A DNA stretch of 64,000 nt from UBA1426 sp050953365 (GTDB taxonomy: Bacteria > Bacillota > Clostridia > Peptostreptococcales > Anaerovoracaceae), in the NCBI GenBank assembly GCA_050953365.1, contig JBMNMN010000018.1, forward strand, positions 1-64,000, given 5' to 3'. The translations under genes and the position numbers were made by a program. Under the pieces are notes generated by a model. That model was not told where the DNA came from, ran no database searches, and saw only the letters and a list, made by a program, of their open reading frames with translations. Of the stretch, positions 1 to 6,970 are shown piece after piece; position 1 is the first letter of the stretch, and every line of letters starts with the position of its first letter.

Positions 1-6
1 ATAAGG

Positions 7-34
7 TTGATTATTTATTTGTTTTAATTATAAT
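7..34 (+). promoter_or_regulatory. Probable sigma-70 promoter of the transhydrogenase operon
   Basis: TTGATT at 7-12 and TATAAT at 29-34 are separated by 16 bases, giving a plausible vegetative promoter about 95 bases before the first gene of the operon. The call rests only on the hexamers and spacing. The window begins just upstream, so operators further out cannot be seen. Confidence 0.4.
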
Positions 35-128
35 AGTAGTGTTCACTTCTAATTTAAATTGAGTGCAAAGTCAGGCCATCTTCAGACGTACTTACGTACT
101 TGTATTTGCCTATAAAGGAGGAAAGAAA

Positions 129-665
129 ATGACATTGGAAAACGGCGGATGCTGCTGTAACGGTGGCTGCAAGAAGCCCGATTTCAGCCAACTGGAATCG
201 GTGCTCGATGCATATGCCAAAATACCGGGCAGTCTCATCACAATCTTACAGAAGGCTCAGGATATTTATGGATATTTATCGATGGATGCAATTAATTATA
301 TATCCGAACGAACAGGAATTAAACCTGCGCAGATTTATGGCGTAGCCACCTTCTATACACAGTTTCGGCTATCGCCTATCGGAAAAAACCTTATTATGTT
401 ATGCAAAGGTACTGCATGTCATGTAAACGGCGCAGATATGATAGAAGAGGCAATTACGGAAGAACTGTCAATCGGTGACGGTGAAACGACAGAGGACGGC
501 ATCTTCACATTGAACAACGTGGCATGCTTGGGTTGTTGCAGCCTGGCTCCGGTCATGATGATAAAAAACCATGAAGGAGACGAGACTTACGGAAATCTGA
601 CAAAAGACTCGGTCAAGTCGATCCTCCGTGAGATCAGAAAGAAAGAGCAGGAGGTCGCGCAATGA
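129..665 (+). CDS. nuoE: NuoE-like [2Fe-2S] subunit of a soluble NAD(P)/ferredoxin transhydrogenase
   Basis: This 178-residue protein belongs to the NuoE/HydC thioredoxin-like family, which carries one [2Fe-2S] cluster beside the NADH-oxidising NuoF subunit. The four expected ligands are visible as C92 and C97 (CKGTAC) and C133 and C137 (CLGCC). I place the start at 129 because AAAGGAGG lies 7-9 bases upstream; an in-frame ATG at 63 has no ribosome site. The extreme N-terminus carries an extra cluster of cysteines (positions 8, 9, 10 and 14) not normally seen in NuoE. Its stop overlaps the ATG of the next gene by four bases (ATGA), so the two are translationally coupled. Membership in a Stn-type bifurcating complex rather than a hydrogenase is inferred from the third gene. 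Confidence 0.85.
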   Translation: MTLENGGCCCNGGCKKPDFSQLESVLDAYAKIPGSLITILQKAQDIYGYLSMDAINYISERTGIKPAQIYGVATFYTQFRLSPIGKNLIMLCKGTACHVNGADMIEEAITEELSIGDGETTEDGIFTLNNVACLGCCSLAPVMMIKNHEGDETYGNLTKDSVKSILREIRKKEQEVAQ

Positions 666-2416
666 AAGTATTAATCGGACAGGGCAGTTGCGGTGTCGCT
701 ACCGGCGCAAAGAAAACGGCGGATGAGTTCAACAAGCAATTGGCCACTTTGGGTATAACCAACGTAAAAGTGGAAAAGACCGGCTGCATCGGCAGCTGTT
801 TTCTGGAACCCATCGTTGACGTGTACGATGACGAGGGGAATTTAGAGATCCGGTATGTCAAAGTGCAGCCGGATAAGGTTTCGGATATTGTAAACAAACA
901 CATCGTAGGAGGCGAACCCGTATGGGAATACGGAATTCTCGATGTGGATCAAAATTTCCTCTCCAGGCAGAAAAAAATTGTGCTGCGTAACTGCGGCGTA
1001 ATCAATCCGGAGAGAATCGAGGAATACATCAATGCGGGGGGTTATCAGGCCACGAAGAAGGCCCTGACTTCCATGACACCCGAAGAAGTAATTGAAGAGA
1101 TCAAGATTTCGGGACTCAGAGGAAGGGGCGGAGCCGGCTTCCCCACATGGTTCAAATGGAATGCGGCCAGACAGAATGAGGCCGATCAAAAATACATGGT
1201 GTGCAATGCGGACGAAGGAGATCCCGGCGCTTTCATGGATAGAAGCATTCTGGAGGGGGATCCCCATTCCCTTCTTGAGGGAATGATCATCGGCGCTTAC
1301 GCCATCGGCGCATCGGAAGGTGTTATCTACGTTAGAGCGGAGTACCCCCTTGCCATTGCCCGCCTGGAAATCGCCATGGAGCAGGCCAGAGAGAGAGGCT
1401 ATCTGGGCGAGAATATTTTGGGAAGCGGTTTCTCCTTTAATCTGCGGATCAAGGCCGGTGCGGGAGCCTTCGTTTGCGGTGAAGAAACGGCTCTGATCGC
1501 GTCTCTGGAAGGAGAGCGGGGCATGCCAAGACTCAAGCCGCCTTTCCCTGCACAGAAAGGTTTCTGGAAAAAACCGACCAATATTAACAACGTAGAGACC
1601 TTTGCCAACGTGCCCTTTATTATAGCCAGCGGAGGAGCTGCATTTGCGGCTCTTGGTACGGAAAAGAGCAAGGGAACCAAAGTATTCGCTTTAGCCGGTA
1701 AGATTAAGAAGGGCGGTTTGGTGGAGGTTCCCATGGGACTGCCCATCAAAGACGTTATCTTTGAAATCGGCGGCGGCATTAAGAATGATAAAAAATTTAA
1801 AGCTGTGCAGATGGGCGGCCCCTCGGGAGGCTGTATACCTGCGGACCTGGCGGATACGCCGGTAGATTATGAGTCCATTACAAAAACAGGCGCCATCGTC
1901 GGATCCGGCGGAATGATCGTCATGGATGAAAATACCTGCATGGTTGACATGGCTCGGTATTTTCTAGACTTCACCAGAAAAGAGTCCTGCGGAAAGTGTA
2001 ATTACTGCCGCATCGGCACCAAGCGCATGCTGGAAATTCTGGAAAGAATCACGCGCGGTGAGGGTAGAGACGGGGATATTGAGCTGCTGGAAGAGCTGGC
2101 GCAAAAGGTCAAGGACGGTTCCATGTGCGGCCTGGGTCAGACTGCGCCCAATCCAATTCTGACCACACTCCGTTACTTTAGGAACGAGTATGAAGATCAC
2201 ATCTATAAGCATAAATGCACAGCCCACTCCTGCACGGCTCTTTTGACCTTCACAATTCTGGACAACTGCACGGGTTGCACTCTCTGCGCGCGGAAGTGTC
2301 CTGTGAATGCCATTTCCGGAAAGGTCAAGGAGAAGCATTTGATCGATCAGGACAAGTGTATCAAATGCGGCAAGTGCGAAGAAGTATGTAGGTTTGATGC
2401 CATCCTGAGAGATTAG
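662..2416 (+). CDS. nuoF: NuoF-like flavoprotein subunit, NAD(H)-binding, with extra ferredoxin domains
   Basis: This 584-residue protein has the architecture of HydB/StnB-type subunits. An N-terminal thioredoxin-like [2Fe-2S] domain (C10, C42, C46 region) is followed by the NuoF core with the NADH/FMN glycine-rich loop (GRGGAGFP near residue 150; NADEGDPGAF near 181). After an SLBB region comes the N3-type [4Fe-4S] motif (SCGKCNYC near 441), and the C-terminus holds two [4Fe-4S] ferredoxin motifs (CTGCTLCARKCP and CIKCGKCEEVC). The family oxidises or reduces NAD(H) at FMN and passes single electrons along the clusters. The gene sits between the NuoE-like gene (4-base overlap) and the large flavoprotein gene (16-base gap), so the three form one operon. 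Cytoplasmic; no membrane segment is seen. Confidence 0.9.
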   Translation: MKVLIGQGSCGVATGAKKTADEFNKQLATLGITNVKVEKTGCIGSCFLEPIVDVYDDEGNLEIRYVKVQPDKVSDIVNKHIVGGEPVWEYGILDVDQNFLSRQKKIVLRNCGVINPERIEEYINAGGYQATKKALTSMTPEEVIEEIKISGLRGRGGAGFPTWFKWNAARQNEADQKYMVCNADEGDPGAFMDRSILEGDPHSLLEGMIIGAYAIGASEGVIYVRAEYPLAIARLEIAMEQARERGYLGENILGSGFSFNLRIKAGAGAFVCGEETALIASLEGERGMPRLKPPFPAQKGFWKKPTNINNVETFANVPFIIASGGAAFAALGTEKSKGTKVFALAGKIKKGGLVEVPMGLPIKDVIFEIGGGIKNDKKFKAVQMGGPSGGCIPADLADTPVDYESITKTGAIVGSGGMIVMDENTCMVDMARYFLDFTRKESCGKCNYCRIGTKRMLEILERITRGEGRDGDIELLEELAQKVKDGSMCGLGQTAPNPILTTLRYFRNEYEDHIYKHKCTAHSCTALLTFTILDNCTGCTLCARKCPVNAISGKVKEKHLIDQDKCIKCGKCEEVCRFDAILRD

Positions 2417-2432
2417 AGGAGAGGATAGAAAA

Positions 2433-5423
2433 ATGGAGAACATAAAACTGATAATAGACGGAAAGGAATGCCTGGGTCAGGCCGGCCAGACGATCCTGGA
2501 CGTTGCAAGAAATAACGGAATCGACATCCCTACTCTCTGCTACGATGACAGAGTGGAGATTTACGGAGCCTGCGGCATCTGCGTAGTGGAGGTAGAGGGC
2601 AATCCCAAAATGGTGAAGGCCTGCGCCACTTTGATTGCGCCCGACATGGTTGTAAATACAAAGACGGAGCGTGTCCTGGAATCCAGAAAGACAAATTTGG
2701 AGCTGCTGCTCTCCAATCACGTCGGAGACTGCAGACCTCCCTGCGGCCTCAATTGCCCTGCAGGAACGGACTGTCAGGGCTATGTGGGGCTTATTGCCAA
2801 CGGAGAATACAGGGAATCCGTAAAGTTGATAAAGGAAAGAATTCCGCTGCCGGGATGCATCGGAAGAGTATGCCCGCACCCCTGCGAGGACAACTGCAGA
2901 AGACGGTTTGTGGATGAAGCCGTATCCATCGCCTGGCTGAAGCGTTTTGCGGCGGATATGGAAGGGGACGATCCTTATATTCCTCCCGTCGCTCCCGAGA
3001 CCGGCAAAAAAGTTGCTGTCATCGGCGGTGGCCCTTACGGCCTTTCCGTGGCTTATTATTTGAGACAAAAGGGACACGCCGTGACCATTTTTGAATCCAT
3101 GCCGCATTTCGGCGGTATGCTTCGTTACGGCATTCCTCAATACAGATTACCCAAGGAAGTAGTGGACGGCGAGGTGGCCCAGCTGGAGAAGATGGGCATT
3201 GTCCTCAAGCCAAATACCCATGTGGGAAAAGATATTTCCTTTGAGGAAATCCGCAAAAACTTCGATGCGGTAGCTCTCGGAGTGGGAGCTTGGGTATCCA
3301 CGGGAACCGGATGCCCCGGTGAAGATGCAGAGGGTGTCCTGGGCGGAATCGATTTTCTGCGCAAGGTCATCAAGAATGAGGAAATCGAGCTGGGCGACGT
3401 AGTAGCTGTGGTGGGCGGCGGAAATACGGCTATGGATGCCTGCCGCACGGCCATACGACTCGGTAAGACGGTATACAATATTTACAGGCGTACCAAAGAC
3501 GAAATGCCTGCGGACCAAATCGAGATCGACGAGGCCGAGGAAGAAGGCGTAATCTTTAAAAACCTGAGAAATCCTTTGGAAATTATCAAGGATGAAAAGG
3601 GCCACGTCAAGCAGATTAAGCTGCAGGTCATGGAGCTGGGCGAGCCGGATGCCAGCGGCAGGAGAGCCCCTGTTCCTGTAGAAGGAAAGACCGAAACCTT
3701 GGATGTAGACAACGTGATTTTAGCCATCGGCCAGGCAGTGGATCCTAACGGTTTTAACGGTCTTGATCTGACCCGGAAGAAGGGCTTTGCCTACGATCCG
3801 GAAACCTATATGACCAGCATGGAAGGCGTTTTTGCCGGAGGTGACTGCGGCAACGATAAGATATCCATTGCCGTGGAGGCCATTGCCGATGCGGTGAAAT
3901 CGGTGGACATTATCGATGCTTATCTGTCCGGGCAAAAGATCCGGTATCGCAAGCCGTATGTAGTGGTCAGAGACGACATTGACGAAAAAACCTTTGAAGA
4001 CAGAGAGCGGCTGTGCCGTCCCAAAATGGGTATGTTGAGTCCTGAGGAGAGAAAGGATAACTTCAAGGAGATCGTTGCGGGATATACTCCATCCGACGCC
4101 GAATATGAAGGCGATAGATGCCTTGAATGCGGCTGCGGCAAATACTTCGAGTGCAAACTGTATGAATACGCAAATCAGCATGATGTGAAACCTGACCGGA
4201 TGGCGGGAGATATCAACCGTCTGGATTTTGACGACAACCATCCCTATGTGGTGCGGGATCCGAACAAGTGCATCCTGTGCGGCCTTTGTGTCCGGGTATG
4301 TCATGAAGTCATGGGAGTTACCGCTCTTGGACTTGTCAAGAGAGGGTTTGACACAACGGTGCAGCCTGCGCTGGGGAATCCTCTGGAGGAGTCCGGCTGC
4401 ATCAACTGCGGCAACTGCATCAGTCTCTGCCCCGTAGGAGCCCTGTTGCCCAAGGTGGATCATGCAAAACCCATTCCGTTAAATACGGCGCCTCTTCGCA
4501 CGACCTGTACAGAGTGCGGAGTCGGCTGCCAAATGGATCTCAAACTGAACGGAACCAAAGTAGTGGGCGTAGAGCCGGCTTTCGGCAGTTCTAACAAAGG
4601 ATTGCTCTGTGTCAAGGGTAAATACGGTTATCGGAAATTATATGAGGAAGACAGGCTGACAAAGCCCCTTGTGCGAAAAGACGGCAAGCTGGTGGAATCC
4701 TCCTGGGAGGAAGCAATGGATGTCATTGCTGCGAAGCTTTCTGCCCTCAGAGACGCAAAGGAGTCTGATGCATTTGCGGCCTTTGCCGGGCACATGGTCA
4801 GCAACGAAGCGAAATTCATGCTGAATATGCTTGTGAAGGCGGTCTCCGGAAATGAAGCGGAATGGAAGGAAACGGCGGTTCTTGCCGATGCTTCCACGGA
4901 CCAGGGCAAAGGAGCCGAGGCAATCTGCAGGGCTTCCGGCGCAAAAGCCGCAGAAGGTGTGGAAATTGTCTCCATGAAGAACGGCAAGGTGCTGGATGCT
5001 TTGAAGGCAGGTAAAATAAAGGCGCTTTACCTGATGGGAGAGAATCCTTTAGAGGAAGAAAAGAAAGTTGAAGGAATCGAAGAGGCTTTGAAACAGTGCG
5101 ACTTTATAGTCGTACAGGATATTTCTCTCAACGAAACGGCGAAGCTGGCCGATGTAGTTCTTCCGGCCGCTGCCTTTGCGGAAGCCAACGGAACCTTTAC
5201 TAACATGGAGGGCCGTGTACAGCGGATACGCAAGGCGGTTCAGGCTCCCGGAGAGGCGCTTGCCGACATGGAGATCCTGAACATGTTGCTTGCCCGTATC
5301 AGCGTGGATACCGGATTCCAATCGGAGGAAGATGTTTTCCGGGCACTGTGCGCAAAGGTGCCTGCGTATAAGGATATGAGCTACGAGACCATTGAAAAAG
5401 AAGGGTCCGTGCTGATAAAATAA
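2433..5423 (+). CDS. NfnB/GltD-like flavoprotein fused to NuoG-type clusters and a reduced molybdopterin-oxidoreductase domain
   Basis: This 996-residue multidomain protein has an N-terminal plant-type [2Fe-2S] domain (CYDDRVEIYGACGIC) and a GltD/NfnB-like Cys-rich linker (CIGRVCPHPCEDNC). Two Rossmann motifs follow, VIGGGPYGLS near residue 192 for FAD and VVGGGNTAMD near 330 for NADPH. Then come two [4Fe-4S] motifs (CILCGLCVRVC; CINCGNCISLCP) and a MopB-type [4Fe-4S] motif (CTECGVGC) from about residue 690. The MopB part is only about 300 residues, roughly half a catalytic formate dehydrogenase, and the segment that would hold the Mo-ligating Cys/Sec is absent, so I reject a formate dehydrogenase call. 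With NuoE- and NuoF-like partners this fits a Sporomusa-type (Stn) bifurcating transhydrogenase linking NADH, NADPH and ferredoxin; that is inference from architecture. RBS GAGGAGAGG precedes the ATG. Confidence 0.8.
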   Translation: MENIKLIIDGKECLGQAGQTILDVARNNGIDIPTLCYDDRVEIYGACGICVVEVEGNPKMVKACATLIAPDMVVNTKTERVLESRKTNLELLLSNHVGDCRPPCGLNCPAGTDCQGYVGLIANGEYRESVKLIKERIPLPGCIGRVCPHPCEDNCRRRFVDEAVSIAWLKRFAADMEGDDPYIPPVAPETGKKVAVIGGGPYGLSVAYYLRQKGHAVTIFESMPHFGGMLRYGIPQYRLPKEVVDGEVAQLEKMGIVLKPNTHVGKDISFEEIRKNFDAVALGVGAWVSTGTGCPGEDAEGVLGGIDFLRKVIKNEEIELGDVVAVVGGGNTAMDACRTAIRLGKTVYNIYRRTKDEMPADQIEIDEAEEEGVIFKNLRNPLEIIKDEKGHVKQIKLQVMELGEPDASGRRAPVPVEGKTETLDVDNVILAIGQAVDPNGFNGLDLTRKKGFAYDPETYMTSMEGVFAGGDCGNDKISIAVEAIADAVKSVDIIDAYLSGQKIRYRKPYVVVRDDIDEKTFEDRERLCRPKMGMLSPEERKDNFKEIVAGYTPSDAEYEGDRCLECGCGKYFECKLYEYANQHDVKPDRMAGDINRLDFDDNHPYVVRDPNKCILCGLCVRVCHEVMGVTALGLVKRGFDTTVQPALGNPLEESGCINCGNCISLCPVGALLPKVDHAKPIPLNTAPLRTTCTECGVGCQMDLKLNGTKVVGVEPAFGSSNKGLLCVKGKYGYRKLYEEDRLTKPLVRKDGKLVESSWEEAMDVIAAKLSALRDAKESDAFAAFAGHMVSNEAKFMLNMLVKAVSGNEAEWKETAVLADASTDQGKGAEAICRASGAKAAEGVEIVSMKNGKVLDALKAGKIKALYLMGENPLEEEKKVEGIEEALKQCDFIVVQDISLNETAKLADVVLPAAAFAEANGTFTNMEGRVQRIRKAVQAPGEALADMEILNMLLARISVDTGFQSEEDVFRALCAKVPAYKDMSYETIEKEGSVLIK

Positions 5424-5439
5424 ATCAAATAAATATATT

Positions 5440-5476
5440 AAAACAGCCACGGGAACAGATTCCGTGGCTGTTTTGT
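5440..5476 (+). terminator. Intrinsic terminator after the transhydrogenase operon
   Basis: A strong stem pairs AACAGCCACGG with CCGTGGCTGTT across a short loop and is followed by a T-run. It lies just after the operon stop. Because A-runs also flank the left arm, it may also serve the convergent thiT gene. Confidence 0.85.
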
Positions 5477-5539
5477 GTTCATACGGCCTATCGGCCGACC
5501 TTGTCAAGAATAACGCGCACGGCATAAGTCGTTTCAGTG

Positions 5540-6181
5540 TCAGTTGTTTATTTGTGTCTTTAGTCGTTGGAAGGTTTTGCGAACGGGAGGCAGGAAAAGG
5601 ATTGCCAAAGTAACTATCGCCTCTGTTCCGATATAGATGATGTTATAGTAAAGGGACCATGTAAACCCATTGAAACCTTCCGGCGCATATTCTCCGAAGA
5701 AGATGACTCCGGATAGAAAAACGCAGATATATCGGCAGAACGCGCCAAAAAGATAACCGGCCGGCAAACCGTACTTTCCTTTTCGGAAAAGGCCCGAAAA
5801 CCCCAAACCTCCTACGGCCAGCGGATAATCCAACAGTAGCTGGACAGGGTGGATTACATAGGGATTAAAGATTAAGCTTACCAACCCGGCGCATATACCG
5901 GCCATCACGCCTCGACGGCTTCCCAGAAGATAACCGCAGGTCGTTATGGCCAGCATACTAAAGGCTGTGACGGACCCGCCTTGGGGCAATCGGAACAAGG
6001 AAATTTGATCCAAAGCTACATACAGCGCCACGAATATGGCGGAGAGAACGAGAGCGTTCACATCGGTTTTTTTGTTTTTGCCCGAGATCAGAATAGCGCC
6101 GAAGAGTGCCAAAACGATACATACCGTGACAATTTGGCCCATTGTGGATTCAAAGAATCCCTGAAGTTGATCTGATGACAT
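5540..6181 (-). CDS. thiT: ThiT, thiamine-binding S-component of an ECF transporter
   Basis: This 213-residue hydrophobic protein has about six membrane helices. It matches the ThiT family by the GGSVTAFSM region after the second or third helix and by the HPVQLLLDYPLA segment, which carries thiamine-binding residues in that family. ThiT captures thiamine and works with a shared energising module (EcfA, EcfA', EcfT) encoded elsewhere. The N-terminus is about 30 residues longer than usual and supplies an additional hydrophobic stretch. The identification is strongly supported by the TPP riboswitch in its leader. The start ATG has AAAGGAGG eight bases upstream, and that ribosome site appears to be sequestered by the riboswitch expression platform. 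Confidence 0.92.
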   Translation of the reverse strand: MSSDQLQGFFESTMGQIVTVCIVLALFGAILISGKNKKTDVNALVLSAIFVALYVALDQISLFRLPQGGSVTAFSMLAITTCGYLLGSRRGVMAGICAGLVSLIFNPYVIHPVQLLLDYPLAVGGLGFSGLFRKGKYGLPAGYLFGAFCRYICVFLSGVIFFGEYAPEGFNGFTWSLYYNIIYIGTEAIVTLAILFLPPVRKTFQRLKTQINN

Positions 6182-6185
6182 AAAA

Positions 6186-6220
6186 AATCCTCCTTTGCAA
6201 ACATTTCAACAGGAGGGGAG
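6186..6220 (-). promoter_or_regulatory. Shine-Dalgarno sequestering hairpin of the TPP switch
   Basis: On the minus strand CCTCCT (6216 to 6211) can pair with the thiT ribosome site AGGAGG (around 6194 to 6189). The overlapping segment CTCCCCT (6220 to 6214) can instead pair with AGGGGAG (6342 to 6336) in the 5' strand of the aptamer. The two pairings share three bases and exclude each other, which suggests TPP control of translation initiation. This was worked out by hand pairing and not by energy calculation. Confidence 0.6.
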
Positions 6221-6254
6221 ATTGGATCCAAAGATCAGTCTTATTCTCTTTTGG

Positions 6255-6350
6255 ATTTGCTTCCCTACGCCGGCATTACCCGGATCAGGTAGTGAGGGTG
6301 TGCATCACCGTCTGGTGCCGCACTCTCAGCAGACGCTCCCCTAGCATGAT
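6255..6350 (-). promoter_or_regulatory. TPP (THI-box) riboswitch aptamer upstream of thiT
   Basis: On the minus strand the leader contains the hallmark TPP aptamer elements in order: GGGGAGC, then CTGAGA (6329 to 6324), then ACCTGATC...GGTAATGCC and GCGTAGGGAAGC. These are the two helical arms that bind the pyrimidine and pyrophosphate of TPP. It lies about 75 bases before the thiT start, consistent with repression when TPP is plentiful. Confidence 0.96.
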
Positions 6351-6549
6351 TATTCAGAACGCGGTTTTACCGTTTCGATTGCAATTATAATACATGGATT
6401 TATCTGCGACGTCAAAACATATTTCCCTCAACCGGAAAAAAATTTCTGAAGTGCGCCAAAAATATGATAAATCGGCAGTAATTTCTAGATGAAAAAACAA
6501 TTAATAACAATATATCAATTAAAATAAAGGTTTGCATATTTGTTTCCAC

Positions 6550-6578
6550 TTGAATATTGCGGGTATAAAAACTATACT
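6550..6578 (+). promoter_or_regulatory. Probable sigma-70 promoter of the NifU-like gene
   Basis: TTGAAT at 6550-6555 and TATACT at 6573-6578 are separated by 17 bases. The -10 box ends about 20 bases before the start codon, leaving room for the GGGAGG ribosome site. Confidence 0.55.
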
Positions 6579-6598
6579 ATAAAAGGGAGGTGGTGTGT

Positions 6599-6877
6599 TT
6601 GGAAAAACAAATTCAACAGCTACTGGAGGAGAAAGTCAATCCCTTACTGGCCAAGCATTATGGCGGCGCCAAGCTTACAGGCCTTGAGAATAATGTCGCA
6701 AAAGTGAGATTGACCGGAGCCTGCGGCAGTTGCCCTTCTGCTCAATTTACCATTGAAGATGTAGTCAAAAGCATTCTAAAGGAAGCTCTTCCCGAGCTGG
6801 AAGATGTAGTTTTAGACACCTCTGTAAGCGACGAACTGATCGATATGGCAAAGAAAATCATGCATAAGCAAGTTTAA
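6599..6877 (+). CDS. NifU-like C-terminal domain protein (Fe-S scaffold type)
   Basis: This 92-residue protein consists of one NifU C-terminal domain with the conserved CGSC pair (ACGSCPSAQ), which in the family holds a transferable iron-sulfur cluster. I choose the TTG at 6599 because GGGAGG ends eight bases upstream; GTG codons at 6590 and 6593 overlap that ribosome site. It has its own sigma-70 promoter and precedes abfD, whose product needs a [4Fe-4S] cluster, so a role in cluster supply to the dehydratase is plausible. A general housekeeping role cannot be excluded. Confidence 0.8.
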   Translation: MEKQIQQLLEEKVNPLLAKHYGGAKLTGLENNVAKVRLTGACGSCPSAQFTIEDVVKSILKEALPELEDVVLDTSVSDELIDMAKKIMHKQV

Positions 6878-6893
6878 CGTTCTCCCTGTTTTA

Positions 6894-6909
6894 TGGCACA
6901 GGAATTGCA
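6894..6909 (+). promoter_or_regulatory. Sigma-54 (-24/-12) promoter upstream of abfD
   Basis: TGGCAC, five bases, then TTGCA reproduces the sigma-54 consensus, with the invariant GG (6895-6896) and GC (6907-6908) exactly 12 bases apart. Transcription would start near 6920, about 50 bases before abfD. Sigma-54 itself (rpoN) is encoded at 34248. An activating enhancer-binding protein would be needed and is not in this window. Confidence 0.75.
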
Positions 6910-6970
6910 TTTAAATTTCTTTGGTGTAAATTAATAGCTACTGCATTATATAAGAAAAGGAGTGGATGAA

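Noticed and set aside
3720..4463. Long minus-strand open frame inside the transhydrogenase gene
   Set aside because: It is a shadow of a clearly coding gene; no ribosome site and no recognisable protein family.
2433..5423. Formate dehydrogenase alpha subunit
   Set aside because: The molybdopterin-type domain is about half length and lacks the segment with the catalytic Cys/Sec; no formate dehydrogenase partner genes are near.
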